The notes under the pieces: model-generated
The model's database searches: none
Told to the model about the DNA's origin: nothing
Seen by the model: only the letters and a program-made list of their open reading frames with translations
Program-made: the position numbers and the translations under genes
Shown here: in pieces, positions 1 through 5,390 of the stretch
Position numbering within the stretch: position 1 is the stretch's first letter
Layout of the letters: every line of letters starts with the position of its first letter
DNA from: Marinilabiliaceae bacterium
GTDB lineage: Bacteria; Bacteroidota; Bacteroidia; Bacteroidales; Marinilabiliaceae
Assembly: GCA_027010905.1 (NCBI GenBank)
Contig: JALVBA010000163.1
Span: forward strand, 1 to 9,114
Direction of reading: 5' to 3'
Length of the DNA stretch: 9,114 nucleotides

Positions 1-93
1 ACAACACCATTGCCAATCGCTAACGTTTCCTATCAACTCGGCACGTACGAGGACTTGCACCTCGCCAGCCTATTACCATGCCCGACATACTAA
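1..93 (+). other. possible 3' end of an upstream reading frame, unidentified
   Basis: Frame 1 is open from the window edge to a TAA at 91-93 and ends in the residues SLLPCPTY. A terminator hairpin begins two bases after the stop, which fits the end of a transcribed unit. A small hairpin, CGAGG (48-52) with CCTCG (60-64), lies inside. I do not recognise the peptide. The stretch is somewhat richer in GC than the leader that follows, so it could also be the edge of a repeat or mobile element rather than a protein. Confidence 0.25.
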
Positions 94-94
94 A

Positions 95-126
95 AAAAGA
101 GGCTCCCCGTTTAGGGAATCTCTTTT
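95..126 (+). terminator. rho-independent terminator
   Basis: AAAAGAG (95-101) pairs with CTCTTTT (120-126). The stem continues through a G-U pair and one mismatch into TCCC/GGGA, with a loop of about six bases. The right arm ends in a T run and the following bases are T-rich (TTTATTT), so it reads best as a + strand terminator for whatever precedes it. It insulates sufB from upstream transcription. The A run on the left could let it act weakly on the - strand too. Confidence 0.6.
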
Positions 127-147
127 ATTTATTATTGTCTGATTTAA

Positions 148-155
148 TATGTTTG
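148..155 (+). promoter_or_regulatory. candidate Bacteroidetes -7 element, distal
   Basis: TATGTTTG matches the Bacteroidetes primary-sigma -7 consensus TAnnTTTG exactly. No TTTG or TTG sits at the expected -33 spacing; the nearest TTG, at 135-137, is too close. If used, it gives a leader of roughly 245 bases before sufB. A chance match in A/T-rich DNA is possible. Confidence 0.22.
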
Positions 156-300
156 CATTTTTGTCAAAAGACTCGCCAAAATCAATTGTCTGCTTTTTAT
201 ACGAAAATGATTGAGTTTTGTTCCCCGATGGCATAAATGTTACAGTTAATATTATTCTATCTGTAAAAGCATTTAATTTTTATTTAATCTAAATAATTTA

Positions 301-308
301 TAGTTTTG
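301..308 (+). promoter_or_regulatory. candidate Bacteroidetes -7 element for the suf operon
   Basis: TAGTTTTG fits TAnnTTTG exactly and lies just downstream of a very A/T-rich tract. The -33 region (about 277-281) is TTTTT rather than TTTG, so the match is half. Transcription would start near 314, giving a leader of about 95 bases. Nearby upstream is a small dyad, TTACAG (240-245) with CTGTAA (261-266). Confidence 0.32.
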
Positions 309-309
309 C

Positions 310-338
310 GCCTATCAACAATGATTAATTGAATAGGC
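310..338 (+). promoter_or_regulatory. hairpin or dyad at the predicted sufB transcription start
   Basis: GCCTAT (310-315) is perfectly complementary to ATAGGC (333-338). The inner CAA (316-318) and TTG (329-331) extend the stem past one bulged A. It sits directly after the 301-308 promoter candidate, so it is either a protein-binding dyad over the start site or a hairpin at the 5' end of the mRNA. No repressor is identifiable from the sequence. Confidence 0.4.
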
Positions 339-407
339 AACAGCAATTGTTTTAAACTTTCATTCGTTACGGTTGTTAGAGATGATATAAAGATTATAAA
401 CTAAAAG

Positions 408-1856
408 ATGGCAGAAGATAAAAACAGAATACTCGACGAAGTAACTGACAGTGACTATAAGTACGGGTTTCATTCTGATATTGAGATGGATTTAATTCCT
501 AAAGGATTAAGTGAGAATGTGGTAAGGCTAATATCAGCTAAAAAGGGTGAGCCTGAATTTATGCTTGACTTTCGTCTGAAGTCGTATCGTCAATGGAAAA
601 AGATGAAGAGTCCGCAATGGCCTCACTTAGATGTTCCGGAGATAGATTTTAACGAAATAATTTATTATGCAGCCCCAACAAAAAAGCCTCAACTTGAAAG
701 TATGGATGAGGTTGATCCGGAATTGAAAGCAACATTCGAAAAGTTAGGAATTCCTTTAGATGAGCAAAAGGTGCTTGCCGGAGTTGCCGTTGATGCTATC
801 ATAGATAGTGTTTCGGTTAAAACAACATTTAAAGAAACTCTGGCTGAGCATGGAATCATCTTCTGCTCGATAAGTGAAGCAATTAGGGAGTACCCTGATC
901 TTGTAAGAAAATACCTTGGAACAGTAGTATCCTATGCCGACAATTTTTATGCAGCTCTAAACTCTGCCGTATTTAGCGATGGTTCATTTGTATATATCCC
1001 CAAAGGTGTTCGCTGCCCTATGGAGCTCTCTACCTATTTCAGGATAAATGCGATGAACACAGGGCAGTTTGAACGTACTCTGATTGTGGCCGAAGATGAT
1101 AGCTACGTCAGTTACCTTGAAGGCTGTACTGCACCACAGCGCGACGAAAATCAGCTTCATGCTGCAATAGTAGAGATTGTAGTTATGCAACGGGCGGAAG
1201 TAAAATACTCAACGGTTCAGAACTGGTATCCTGGCGATAAGAACGGAGTTGGAGGAATCTACAACTTCGTTACAAAACGTGCCCTCTGCAAAGGTGACTA
1301 TTCAAAAGTGTCATGGACTCAGGTTGAGACTGGCTCTGCCATAACATGGAAATATCCCAGTTGTGTTTTAATGGGTGACCACAGTGTAGGGGAATTCTAC
1401 TCAGTAGCAGTAACAAACAATCACCAGCAGGCCGACACAGGAACAAAAATGATACATCTTGGCAAAAATACCCGTAGCCTGATTATCTCTAAAGGAGTAT
1501 CAGCCGGAAAAAGTCAGAACAGTTACAGAGGTTTGGTTAAGGTGGCAAAAAAAGCCAAAAATGCACGTAACTTTTCGCAATGTGACTCTCTGCTACTTGG
1601 CGATAAGTGTGGAGCTCACACATTTCCATACCTCGACGTTCACAATAATTCGGCACTTGTTGAGCACGAAGCAACAACATCAAAGATTGGTGAAGATCAG
1701 ATATTCTATTGTAACCAAAGGGGTATCTCAACAGAGGATGCAGTAGGGCTGATTGTTAACGGCTATGTGAAAGATGTGATAAATCAGCTGCCAATGGAGT
1801 TTGCCGTAGAGGCTCAAAAACTGTTACAGATAAGTCTGGAAGGAAGTGTGGGATAA
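408..1856 (+). CDS. sufB: Fe-S cluster assembly scaffold protein SufB
   Basis: This is the SufB subunit of the cytoplasmic SufBC2D complex, where nascent Fe-S clusters are built from sulfur supplied by the SufS desulfurase. At 482 residues it has the usual family length (E. coli 495). The core is the SufB/SufD beta-helix domain, about residues 140-470. Cys240 in LEGCTAP matches the conserved Cys254 of E. coli, and Cys401 in CGAHTFPY matches Cys405, a proposed ligand shared with SufD. The segments EHEATTSKIGEDQ and the C-terminal EFAVEAQKLLQISLE are family hallmarks. The start ATG has only A-rich sequence before it (AACTAAAAG), normal for this phylum, and the N-terminus aligns well. It is the first gene of sufBCD, transcribed from the 128-407 leader. 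All expected key residues are present. Confidence 0.97.
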   Translation: MAEDKNRILDEVTDSDYKYGFHSDIEMDLIPKGLSENVVRLISAKKGEPEFMLDFRLKSYRQWKKMKSPQWPHLDVPEIDFNEIIYYAAPTKKPQLESMDEVDPELKATFEKLGIPLDEQKVLAGVAVDAIIDSVSVKTTFKETLAEHGIIFCSISEAIREYPDLVRKYLGTVVSYADNFYAALNSAVFSDGSFVYIPKGVRCPMELSTYFRINAMNTGQFERTLIVAEDDSYVSYLEGCTAPQRDENQLHAAIVEIVVMQRAEVKYSTVQNWYPGDKNGVGGIYNFVTKRALCKGDYSKVSWTQVETGSAITWKYPSCVLMGDHSVGEFYSVAVTNNHQQADTGTKMIHLGKNTRSLIISKGVSAGKSQNSYRGLVKVAKKAKNARNFSQCDSLLLGDKCGAHTFPYLDVHNNSALVEHEATTSKIGEDQIFYCNQRGISTEDAVGLIVNGYVKDVINQLPMEFAVEAQKLLQISLEGSVG

Positions 1857-1877
1857 AGGAGAAGAGCCCCCTCCCAA

Positions 1878-1897
1878 CCTCCCCCATTTGGGGGAGG
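1878..1897. repeat. C-rich perfect hairpin repeat, copy 1
   Basis: CCTCCCCC (1878-1885) is followed by the loop ATTT and the perfect complement GGGGGAGG (1890-1897). There is no T run after it, so it is not a standard terminator. C-rich palindromes of this kind recur between genes in many Bacteroidetes genomes (from memory, not searched). Its place between sufB and sufC may affect mRNA decay or relative expression. A second, diverged copy follows at 1958. Confidence 0.7.
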
Positions 1898-1957
1898 AGA
1901 ACTTAGACAAAAAAGTAAAATGAAAATAATTAATTAAATAGTTACTCACTCACTCCA

Positions 1958-1977
1958 CTCCCATTTAGGGTAGGAGA
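1958..1977. repeat. diverged copy 2 of the C-rich repeat
   Basis: These 20 bases match 1881-1900 at 17 of 20 positions, both having the form C-rich, ATTT, G-rich, AGGAGA. The changes weaken the hairpin. The two copies are 77 bp apart with A/T-rich sequence between. This looks like an old duplication or a second insertion of the same small element. Confidence 0.55.
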
Positions 1978-2004
1978 CAGAGGGTAGCATATACCATAGA
2001 TATA

Positions 2005-2757
2005 ATGTTAGAGATAAAGAATTTACATGCAAGTATAGATGAGAAGGAGATACTCAGAGGGATTAACCTGAAGGTAAAGCCCGGTGAGATTCATGCCATC
2101 ATGGGACCAAACGGCTCGGGGAAAAGCACCCTGGCATCTGTTCTCACAGGCAATGAGAAATTTAAAGTATTAGAAGGTGAAGTGTTTTTCAATGGAAAAG
2201 ATCTATTGGAACTGCCTCCTGAGGACAGAGCAAGAGAAGGTGTCTTCCTGAGCTTCCAGTATCCCATCGAGATTCCCGGCGTAAGCATGGTTAACTTTAT
2301 GCGTACAGCCCTTAACGAACATCGTAAATATCGTGGTGAAGAGCCCCTTTCGGCAAGTGCATTTCTGAAGCTGCTGCGTGAGAAAAAGAAACTTGTTGAG
2401 ATTGACTCTAAACTTACAAACAGATCGGTAAATGAAGGTTTCTCAGGTGGAGAGAAGAAGAAGAATGAGATTTTTCAGATGGCAATGCTTGAGCCTAAAC
2501 TGGCTATTCTCGACGAAACAGATTCAGGCCTCGACATTGATGCCTTGCGCATTGTCGCCAATGGGGTAAATAAACTGAAAAGAGCCGACAATGCTGTGAT
2601 TATGATTACGCACTACCAACGACTGCTCGACTATATTGTTCCCGACTTTGTCCATGTCCTATATCAGGGACGGATTGTTAAGTCTGCCGGAAAAGAACTG
2701 GCTCTGGAGTTAGAGGAGAAAGGATACGACTGGATAAAAAAAGAGTTGGAGGAGTAA
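2005..2757 (+). CDS. sufC: Fe-S cluster assembly ATPase SufC
   Basis: SufC is the ABC-type ATPase of the SufBC2D scaffold. It is cytoplasmic, not a transporter, and its dimerisation on ATP binding drives the shape change that opens the SufB-SufD interface. At 250 residues it has the normal length. The motifs are complete: Walker A GPNGSGKST (34-42), Q-loop Gln85 in SFQYP, signature FSGGEKKKNE (146-155), Walker B LAILDETD (166-173) with Asp170 and Glu171, D-loop SGLDID, and switch His203 in ITHYQ. FSGGEKKKNE and DETDSGLD mark SufC among ABC ATPases. The ATG has no clear Shine-Dalgarno sequence. It lies 148 bp after sufB, an unusually long gap for this operon, filled by repeats. Confidence 0.97.
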   Translation: MLEIKNLHASIDEKEILRGINLKVKPGEIHAIMGPNGSGKSTLASVLTGNEKFKVLEGEVFFNGKDLLELPPEDRAREGVFLSFQYPIEIPGVSMVNFMRTALNEHRKYRGEEPLSASAFLKLLREKKKLVEIDSKLTNRSVNEGFSGGEKKKNEIFQMAMLEPKLAILDETDSGLDIDALRIVANGVNKLKRADNAVIMITHYQRLLDYIVPDFVHVLYQGRIVKSAGKELALELEEKGYDWIKKELEE

Positions 2758-2775
2758 GATAGATATATGGACATT

Positions 2776-2818
2776 GAACATCGAAAATCATATATCGAAC
2801 ATCAAACATCGAATATCA
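2776..2818 (+). repeat. degenerate short tandem repeat up to the sufD start codon
   Basis: Units of about 8 bp recur: GAACATCGA (2776), CGAACATC (2796), AAACATCG (2804) and GAATATCA (2811), with related ATC-spaced sequence between. The array nearly fills the sufC-sufD gap and ends one base before the sufD ATG. Similar AACATCGA arrays occur between genes in other Bacteroidetes (from memory). It leaves an A-rich, unstructured translation start with no Shine-Dalgarno sequence. Confidence 0.6.
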
Positions 2819-2819
2819 A

Positions 2820-4214
2820 ATGAGTATTACTAAGAGAGTAGAAGAGATAGAGAAGCAATATATTGAACTGTACGACCAAAATATAGTTCAACTGGCCGAC
2901 AAGTCAACGCTGGAAGTAAATTCACATAGAGACAAAAGTTTTAAAAACTTTCAAAAGCTGGGAATCCCCTCCGATAGAGACGAAGACTATAAGTACACAA
3001 ACATTCAGCCATTCCTGAGAGGTACATTTGAATTTAACTTTGTTCATCAGAATATCGAAGCTCAACTGGATGATGTTTTCAAATGCGAGGTGTCAGAGCT
3101 GGAATCATATTCGGTATTTATAATTAATGGCTGGTACTCCGAAAAAAATCAGATTGCCGGCAACCTGCCCGATGGTGTCTACTTTGGCAGTTTGGCAGAA
3201 GCCTTTAAAAAGCATCCTAAATTAATCGATAAGTACTATGGTAGGGCATCAAAGATTGAGCGTGACGGCTTCACTGCCCTTAACGGAATGTTTGCTCAGG
3301 ATGGGGTATTTATTTACATCCCTAAAAATGTAGTTCTCGACAGGCCATTACAAATTGTAAATATCCTAACCGGCGATAGTGACAATGTTGTTTTTCAACG
3401 CAATCTGGTTGTGATGGAAGAGAATAGTCAGGCAAAGATTTTGGTTTGTGACCACACTTTAACACCAAGTAAATTTGTAGTAAATAGCGTTACTGAGGTT
3501 TTTGCTGCAGAGAGTGTTGTTTTGGACCACTACACGTTGCAGAATCAGCATAACCTTACAACTCAGGTTGCAGGTGTTTTTGTTGAGCAGAAATCATCAT
3601 CTACAGTGATGACTAACAATCTCACTCTTCATGCCGGAATATCGCGTAATAACATCTATTACAAACTGGATGGTGAGCATTGCGAAAGTTATCTTTATGG
3701 CCTTTATGTAACCGACAAAAACCAGCATGTAGATAATTTCTCATTTATCGATCATGCCAAACCAAACTGCACAAGCACCGAACTGTTTAAAGGAGTTCTT
3801 GACGATCGTGCAACCGGTGCCTTTACCGGTAGAGTTCTGGTTAGGAAAGACTCGCAAAACACAAATGCTTACCAGTCAAATAACAATATCCTACTTAACG
3901 ACCTGGCTCGTATCAGCACAAGACCACAGTTAGAAATTTATGCCGACGATGTAAAGTGTAGCCACGGAGCAACTGTTGGCCAGCTGGATGATGAGGCTAT
4001 GTTTTACCTGCGCTCACGAGGTATTAGCGAAGAGGAGTCGAGGGTTCTCCTGATGTACGCATTCGCCTATGAGGTTATTGATAAAATAACCGTTGAACCA
4101 TTGAAAGAGCAAATCAGAGATTTGGTTGAAAAACGGTTTAGGGGCGAATTTGACAAATGTGATTTTTGTGTTGTTTGTGCTGAAGCAGACTCTAAAATGC
4201 TAAACTGTTTTTAG
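2820..4214 (+). CDS. sufD: Fe-S cluster assembly protein SufD
   Basis: SufD is the SufB paralogue that completes the SufBC2D scaffold and helps bring in iron. The protein has 464 residues against 423 in E. coli. A helical N-terminal region (about 1-140) is followed by the beta-helix core (about 150-400) and a C-terminal helical part. Key segments are YADDVKCSHGATVGQLD, with His382 matching the functionally important His360 of E. coli, and FYLRSRGISEEESR. The oddity is the end: after RFRGEFDK come Cys447, Cys450 and Cys453 (CxxCxxC) and Cys463 just before the last residue, a tail absent from E. coli SufD. The start follows the ATC repeat array with no Shine-Dalgarno sequence. No sufS follows, unlike many suf clusters. 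Confidence 0.95.
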   Translation: MSITKRVEEIEKQYIELYDQNIVQLADKSTLEVNSHRDKSFKNFQKLGIPSDRDEDYKYTNIQPFLRGTFEFNFVHQNIEAQLDDVFKCEVSELESYSVFIINGWYSEKNQIAGNLPDGVYFGSLAEAFKKHPKLIDKYYGRASKIERDGFTALNGMFAQDGVFIYIPKNVVLDRPLQIVNILTGDSDNVVFQRNLVVMEENSQAKILVCDHTLTPSKFVVNSVTEVFAAESVVLDHYTLQNQHNLTTQVAGVFVEQKSSSTVMTNNLTLHAGISRNNIYYKLDGEHCESYLYGLYVTDKNQHVDNFSFIDHAKPNCTSTELFKGVLDDRATGAFTGRVLVRKDSQNTNAYQSNNNILLNDLARISTRPQLEIYADDVKCSHGATVGQLDDEAMFYLRSRGISEEESRVLLMYAFAYEVIDKITVEPLKEQIRDLVEKRFRGEFDKCDFCVVCAEADSKMLNCF

Positions 4215-4228
4215 TCTTTTTGCGATAA

Positions 4229-4244
4229 TAACCTGATAAGGTTA
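4229..4244. repeat. small hairpin after sufD
   Basis: TAACCT (4229-4234) and AGGTTA (4239-4244) pair perfectly across a GATA loop, 15 bases past the sufD stop. No T run follows, so terminator function is doubtful. It may cap or stabilise the suf mRNA 3' end. Confidence 0.35.
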
Positions 4245-4249
4245 ATAGA

Positions 4250-4306
4250 AAGTGGATTGATTCATTTAACTTAGTTGAATCAATAAAAAAGTTTTGCATT
4301 CCACTT
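4250..4306. promoter_or_regulatory. nested dyads upstream of the DUF134 gene, possible operator
   Basis: The inner dyad is ATTGATTCA (4256-4264) and TGAATCAAT (4276-4284), nine perfect base pairs around an 11-base spacer. An outer pair, AAGTGGA (4250-4256) and TCCACTT (4300-4306), encloses it. An A run, not a T run, follows the inner dyad, so it is not a + strand terminator. The position just ahead of the -33/-7 candidate suits an operator for the DUF134 regulator encoded next, but that link is inference. Confidence 0.42.
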
Positions 4307-4335
4307 GCTTTTTGCACATATGTTCATTATATTTA
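4305..4335 (+). promoter_or_regulatory. candidate promoter for the DUF134-exporter operon
   Basis: TTG (4305-4307) and TATATTTA (4328-4335) are 20 bases apart. This approximates the Bacteroidetes TTTG-N19-21-TAnnTTTG layout, with one mismatch in the -7 element. Transcription would start near 4342, only about 16 bases before the ATG. The 143-bp gap and the dyads support a separate promoter, but read-through from suf is not excluded. Confidence 0.3.
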
Positions 4336-4357
4336 TGGAACTAAAGAGATAAAAAAA

Positions 4358-4792
4358 ATGGCACGCCCTAAAAATAACAGAAGTGTATTTGAACCACCTC
4401 TATACAAAATCTTCGCACCTCAAGGTGGCGAAAGGATACCCTTAGAGCAGGTTCGGATTAGCCTTGATGAGTTTGAGGCTGTTCGGCTCGCTGATTACAG
4501 CGGACTTTCACATGAAGAAGCGTCGGAATCAATGAAGATTTCACGTTCCACATTTTCACGATTAATAGAAAAAGCCCGAAAGAAAACAGCCGACCTTGTT
4601 ATTAACGGAAAGCAACTGATTATTGAGGGAGGAAGTGTCCATTTCAGAAATAATATAATTAAGTGTTTAGATTGTAAAAGCTTGTACAAAACAAAAATTG
4701 AAGAGTGCGTTACTGAGTGTCCTGCATGCCATTCAAATAATCTCCTGGATTTTGCGGGCAGCTATGGACACGGTAATTGTTGTACCTTGTAA
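4358..4792 (+). CDS. DUF134 (UPF0251) predicted DNA-binding protein with zinc-ribbon tail
   Basis: The 144-residue protein belongs to the DUF134/UPF0251 family of predicted DNA-binding proteins. The N-terminal MARPKNNR and FAPQGG segments are typical. Residues 34-91 contain a sigma-70 region-4-like helix-turn-helix (LDEFEAVRLADYSGLSHEEA, then MKISRSTFSRLIEKARKK). The C-terminal part is metal-binding in look: Cys103-x2-Cys106, Cys117 and Cys121-x2-Cys124 form a probable zinc ribbon, and the end reads GHGNCCTL with adjacent Cys141-Cys142 and His138. It leads a four-gene run that ends in a probable metal exporter, so autoregulation and metal sensing through the Cys tail are plausible. The ligand is unknown. 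Members elsewhere often neighbour Fe-Mo-cofactor-type or small Cys-rich genes (from memory). The start is well supported by the conserved N-terminus. Confidence 0.9.
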   Translation: MARPKNNRSVFEPPLYKIFAPQGGERIPLEQVRISLDEFEAVRLADYSGLSHEEASESMKISRSTFSRLIEKARKKTADLVINGKQLIIEGGSVHFRNNIIKCLDCKSLYKTKIEECVTECPACHSNNLLDFAGSYGHGNCCTL

Positions 4793-4818
4793 ATAATGCA
4801 TAATATAAAATAATTATC

Positions 4819-5040
4819 ATGAGTTTATTTGGCAAAAGTGTTAATAGAGGAAGTGGTCAGGGACTTGGCCGTGGGGGTGGTCAGGGACGAAATAATGGTG
4901 GAGGTTTTGGAGTAGGTGGTTATTGTGTTTGTGCTAAATGTGGCGAGAAAATTAAACATAAGCAGGGGGTAAAATGCACAACTCTAAAATGTCCGGCGTG
5001 CGGTCATACAATGATTAGAGAAGAATTGTTTAACCAATAA
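4819..5040 (+). CDS. small Gly-rich zinc-ribbon protein
   Basis: This 73-residue protein has two parts. Residues 9-34 are almost only Gly, Arg, Asn and Gln (RGSGQGLGRGGGQGRNNGGG), so flexible and positively charged. Residues 35-68 form a compact Cys module: Cys36, Cys38, Cys41, Cys53, Cys58 and Cys61, as CxCxxC then C and CxxC. The segment GGYCVCAKCGEKIKHKQGVKC followed by KCPACGHTMIREE resembles short zinc-ribbon proteins seen in anaerobic bacteria and archaea, often beside DUF134 genes (from memory). It could bind zinc or another soft metal. No signal peptide or membrane segment is present. It starts 26 bp after the DUF134 gene and is probably co-transcribed. Function is unknown. Confidence 0.82.
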   Translation: MSLFGKSVNRGSGQGLGRGGGQGRNNGGGFGVGGYCVCAKCGEKIKHKQGVKCTTLKCPACGHTMIREELFNQ

Positions 5041-5043
5041 TAC

Positions 5044-5049
5044 AGGAGG
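5044..5049 (+). promoter_or_regulatory. strong Shine-Dalgarno site for the cupin gene
   Basis: AGGAGG lies eight bases before the ATG at 5058. It is the only near-perfect Shine-Dalgarno sequence in front of a main gene here; the others have A-rich starts. It fixes the cupin start and suggests high translation or an origin outside this phylum. Confidence 0.7.
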
Positions 5050-5057
5050 ATATTGTT

Positions 5058-5378
5058 ATGAAAAACATTATTAATTTATTCGACGATCAGAATTGGCAGG
5101 ATGCAGTAGAGTATCCTGATGGAACAAAAAGAAAGCTGTTAAGAGATGAGAATGGTGCTAAAACAGTATTATTAAAATTTCCTGCCGGATTTAGTATGGC
5201 TCCTCACTCTCACATAACCACAGAACAACACTTTGTTCTTGATGGTGAGTACAACAGTAATGGCAAGACTTTGGGAGTGGGTTCATACCAGATTTTTTAT
5301 CCGCATGAGGAGCATGGCCCCTACGAATCAGAAAATGGTTGTTTAATTCTGGCTATTTGGGATCCATTGGTAAAATAA
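5058..5378 (+). CDS. single-domain cupin protein
   Basis: This is a 106-residue single-domain cupin. Motif 1 is PHSHITTEQHFVLDGEY, with His50, His52, Glu56 and perhaps His58. Motif 2 is GSYQIFYPHEEHGPYES, where His86 is the expected last metal ligand. This gives the usual 3-His/1-Glu type metal site of small cupins such as ChrR-like anti-sigma lids and metal-dependent dioxygenase-like proteins. There is no second domain and no signal peptide, so it is cytoplasmic. The gene starts 17 bp after the zinc-ribbon gene and stops 12 bp before the exporter gene, so it belongs to the same transcript. It may bind or sense the exported metal or modify a small substrate; the sequence does not decide. Confidence 0.87.
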   Translation: MKNIINLFDDQNWQDAVEYPDGTKRKLLRDENGAKTVLLKFPAGFSMAPHSHITTEQHFVLDGEYNSNGKTLGVGSYQIFYPHEEHGPYESENGCLILAIWDPLVK

Positions 5379-5390
5379 AAACAGACATAT

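Noticed and set aside
984..1190. Short - strand open frame inside sufB
   Set aside because: Antisense to conserved sufB core codons, with no ribosome site and no recognisable protein features.
1878..1897. Terminator between sufB and sufC
   Set aside because: The stem is strong but no T tract follows, and ending transcription there would cut the suf operon. Treated as a repeat.
2005..2757. SufC as an ABC transporter ATPase
   Set aside because: FSGGEKKKNE, DETDSGLD and the sufB and sufD neighbours identify SufC. No permease partner is present.
2776..2818. CRISPR-like array
   Set aside because: The units are about 8 bp, degenerate and without distinct spacers. No cas gene is present.
4256..4284. 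Terminator for the suf operon
   Set aside because: The stem is A/T-rich and is followed by A, not T, on the + strand. The - strand side has no T run either. An operator fits better.
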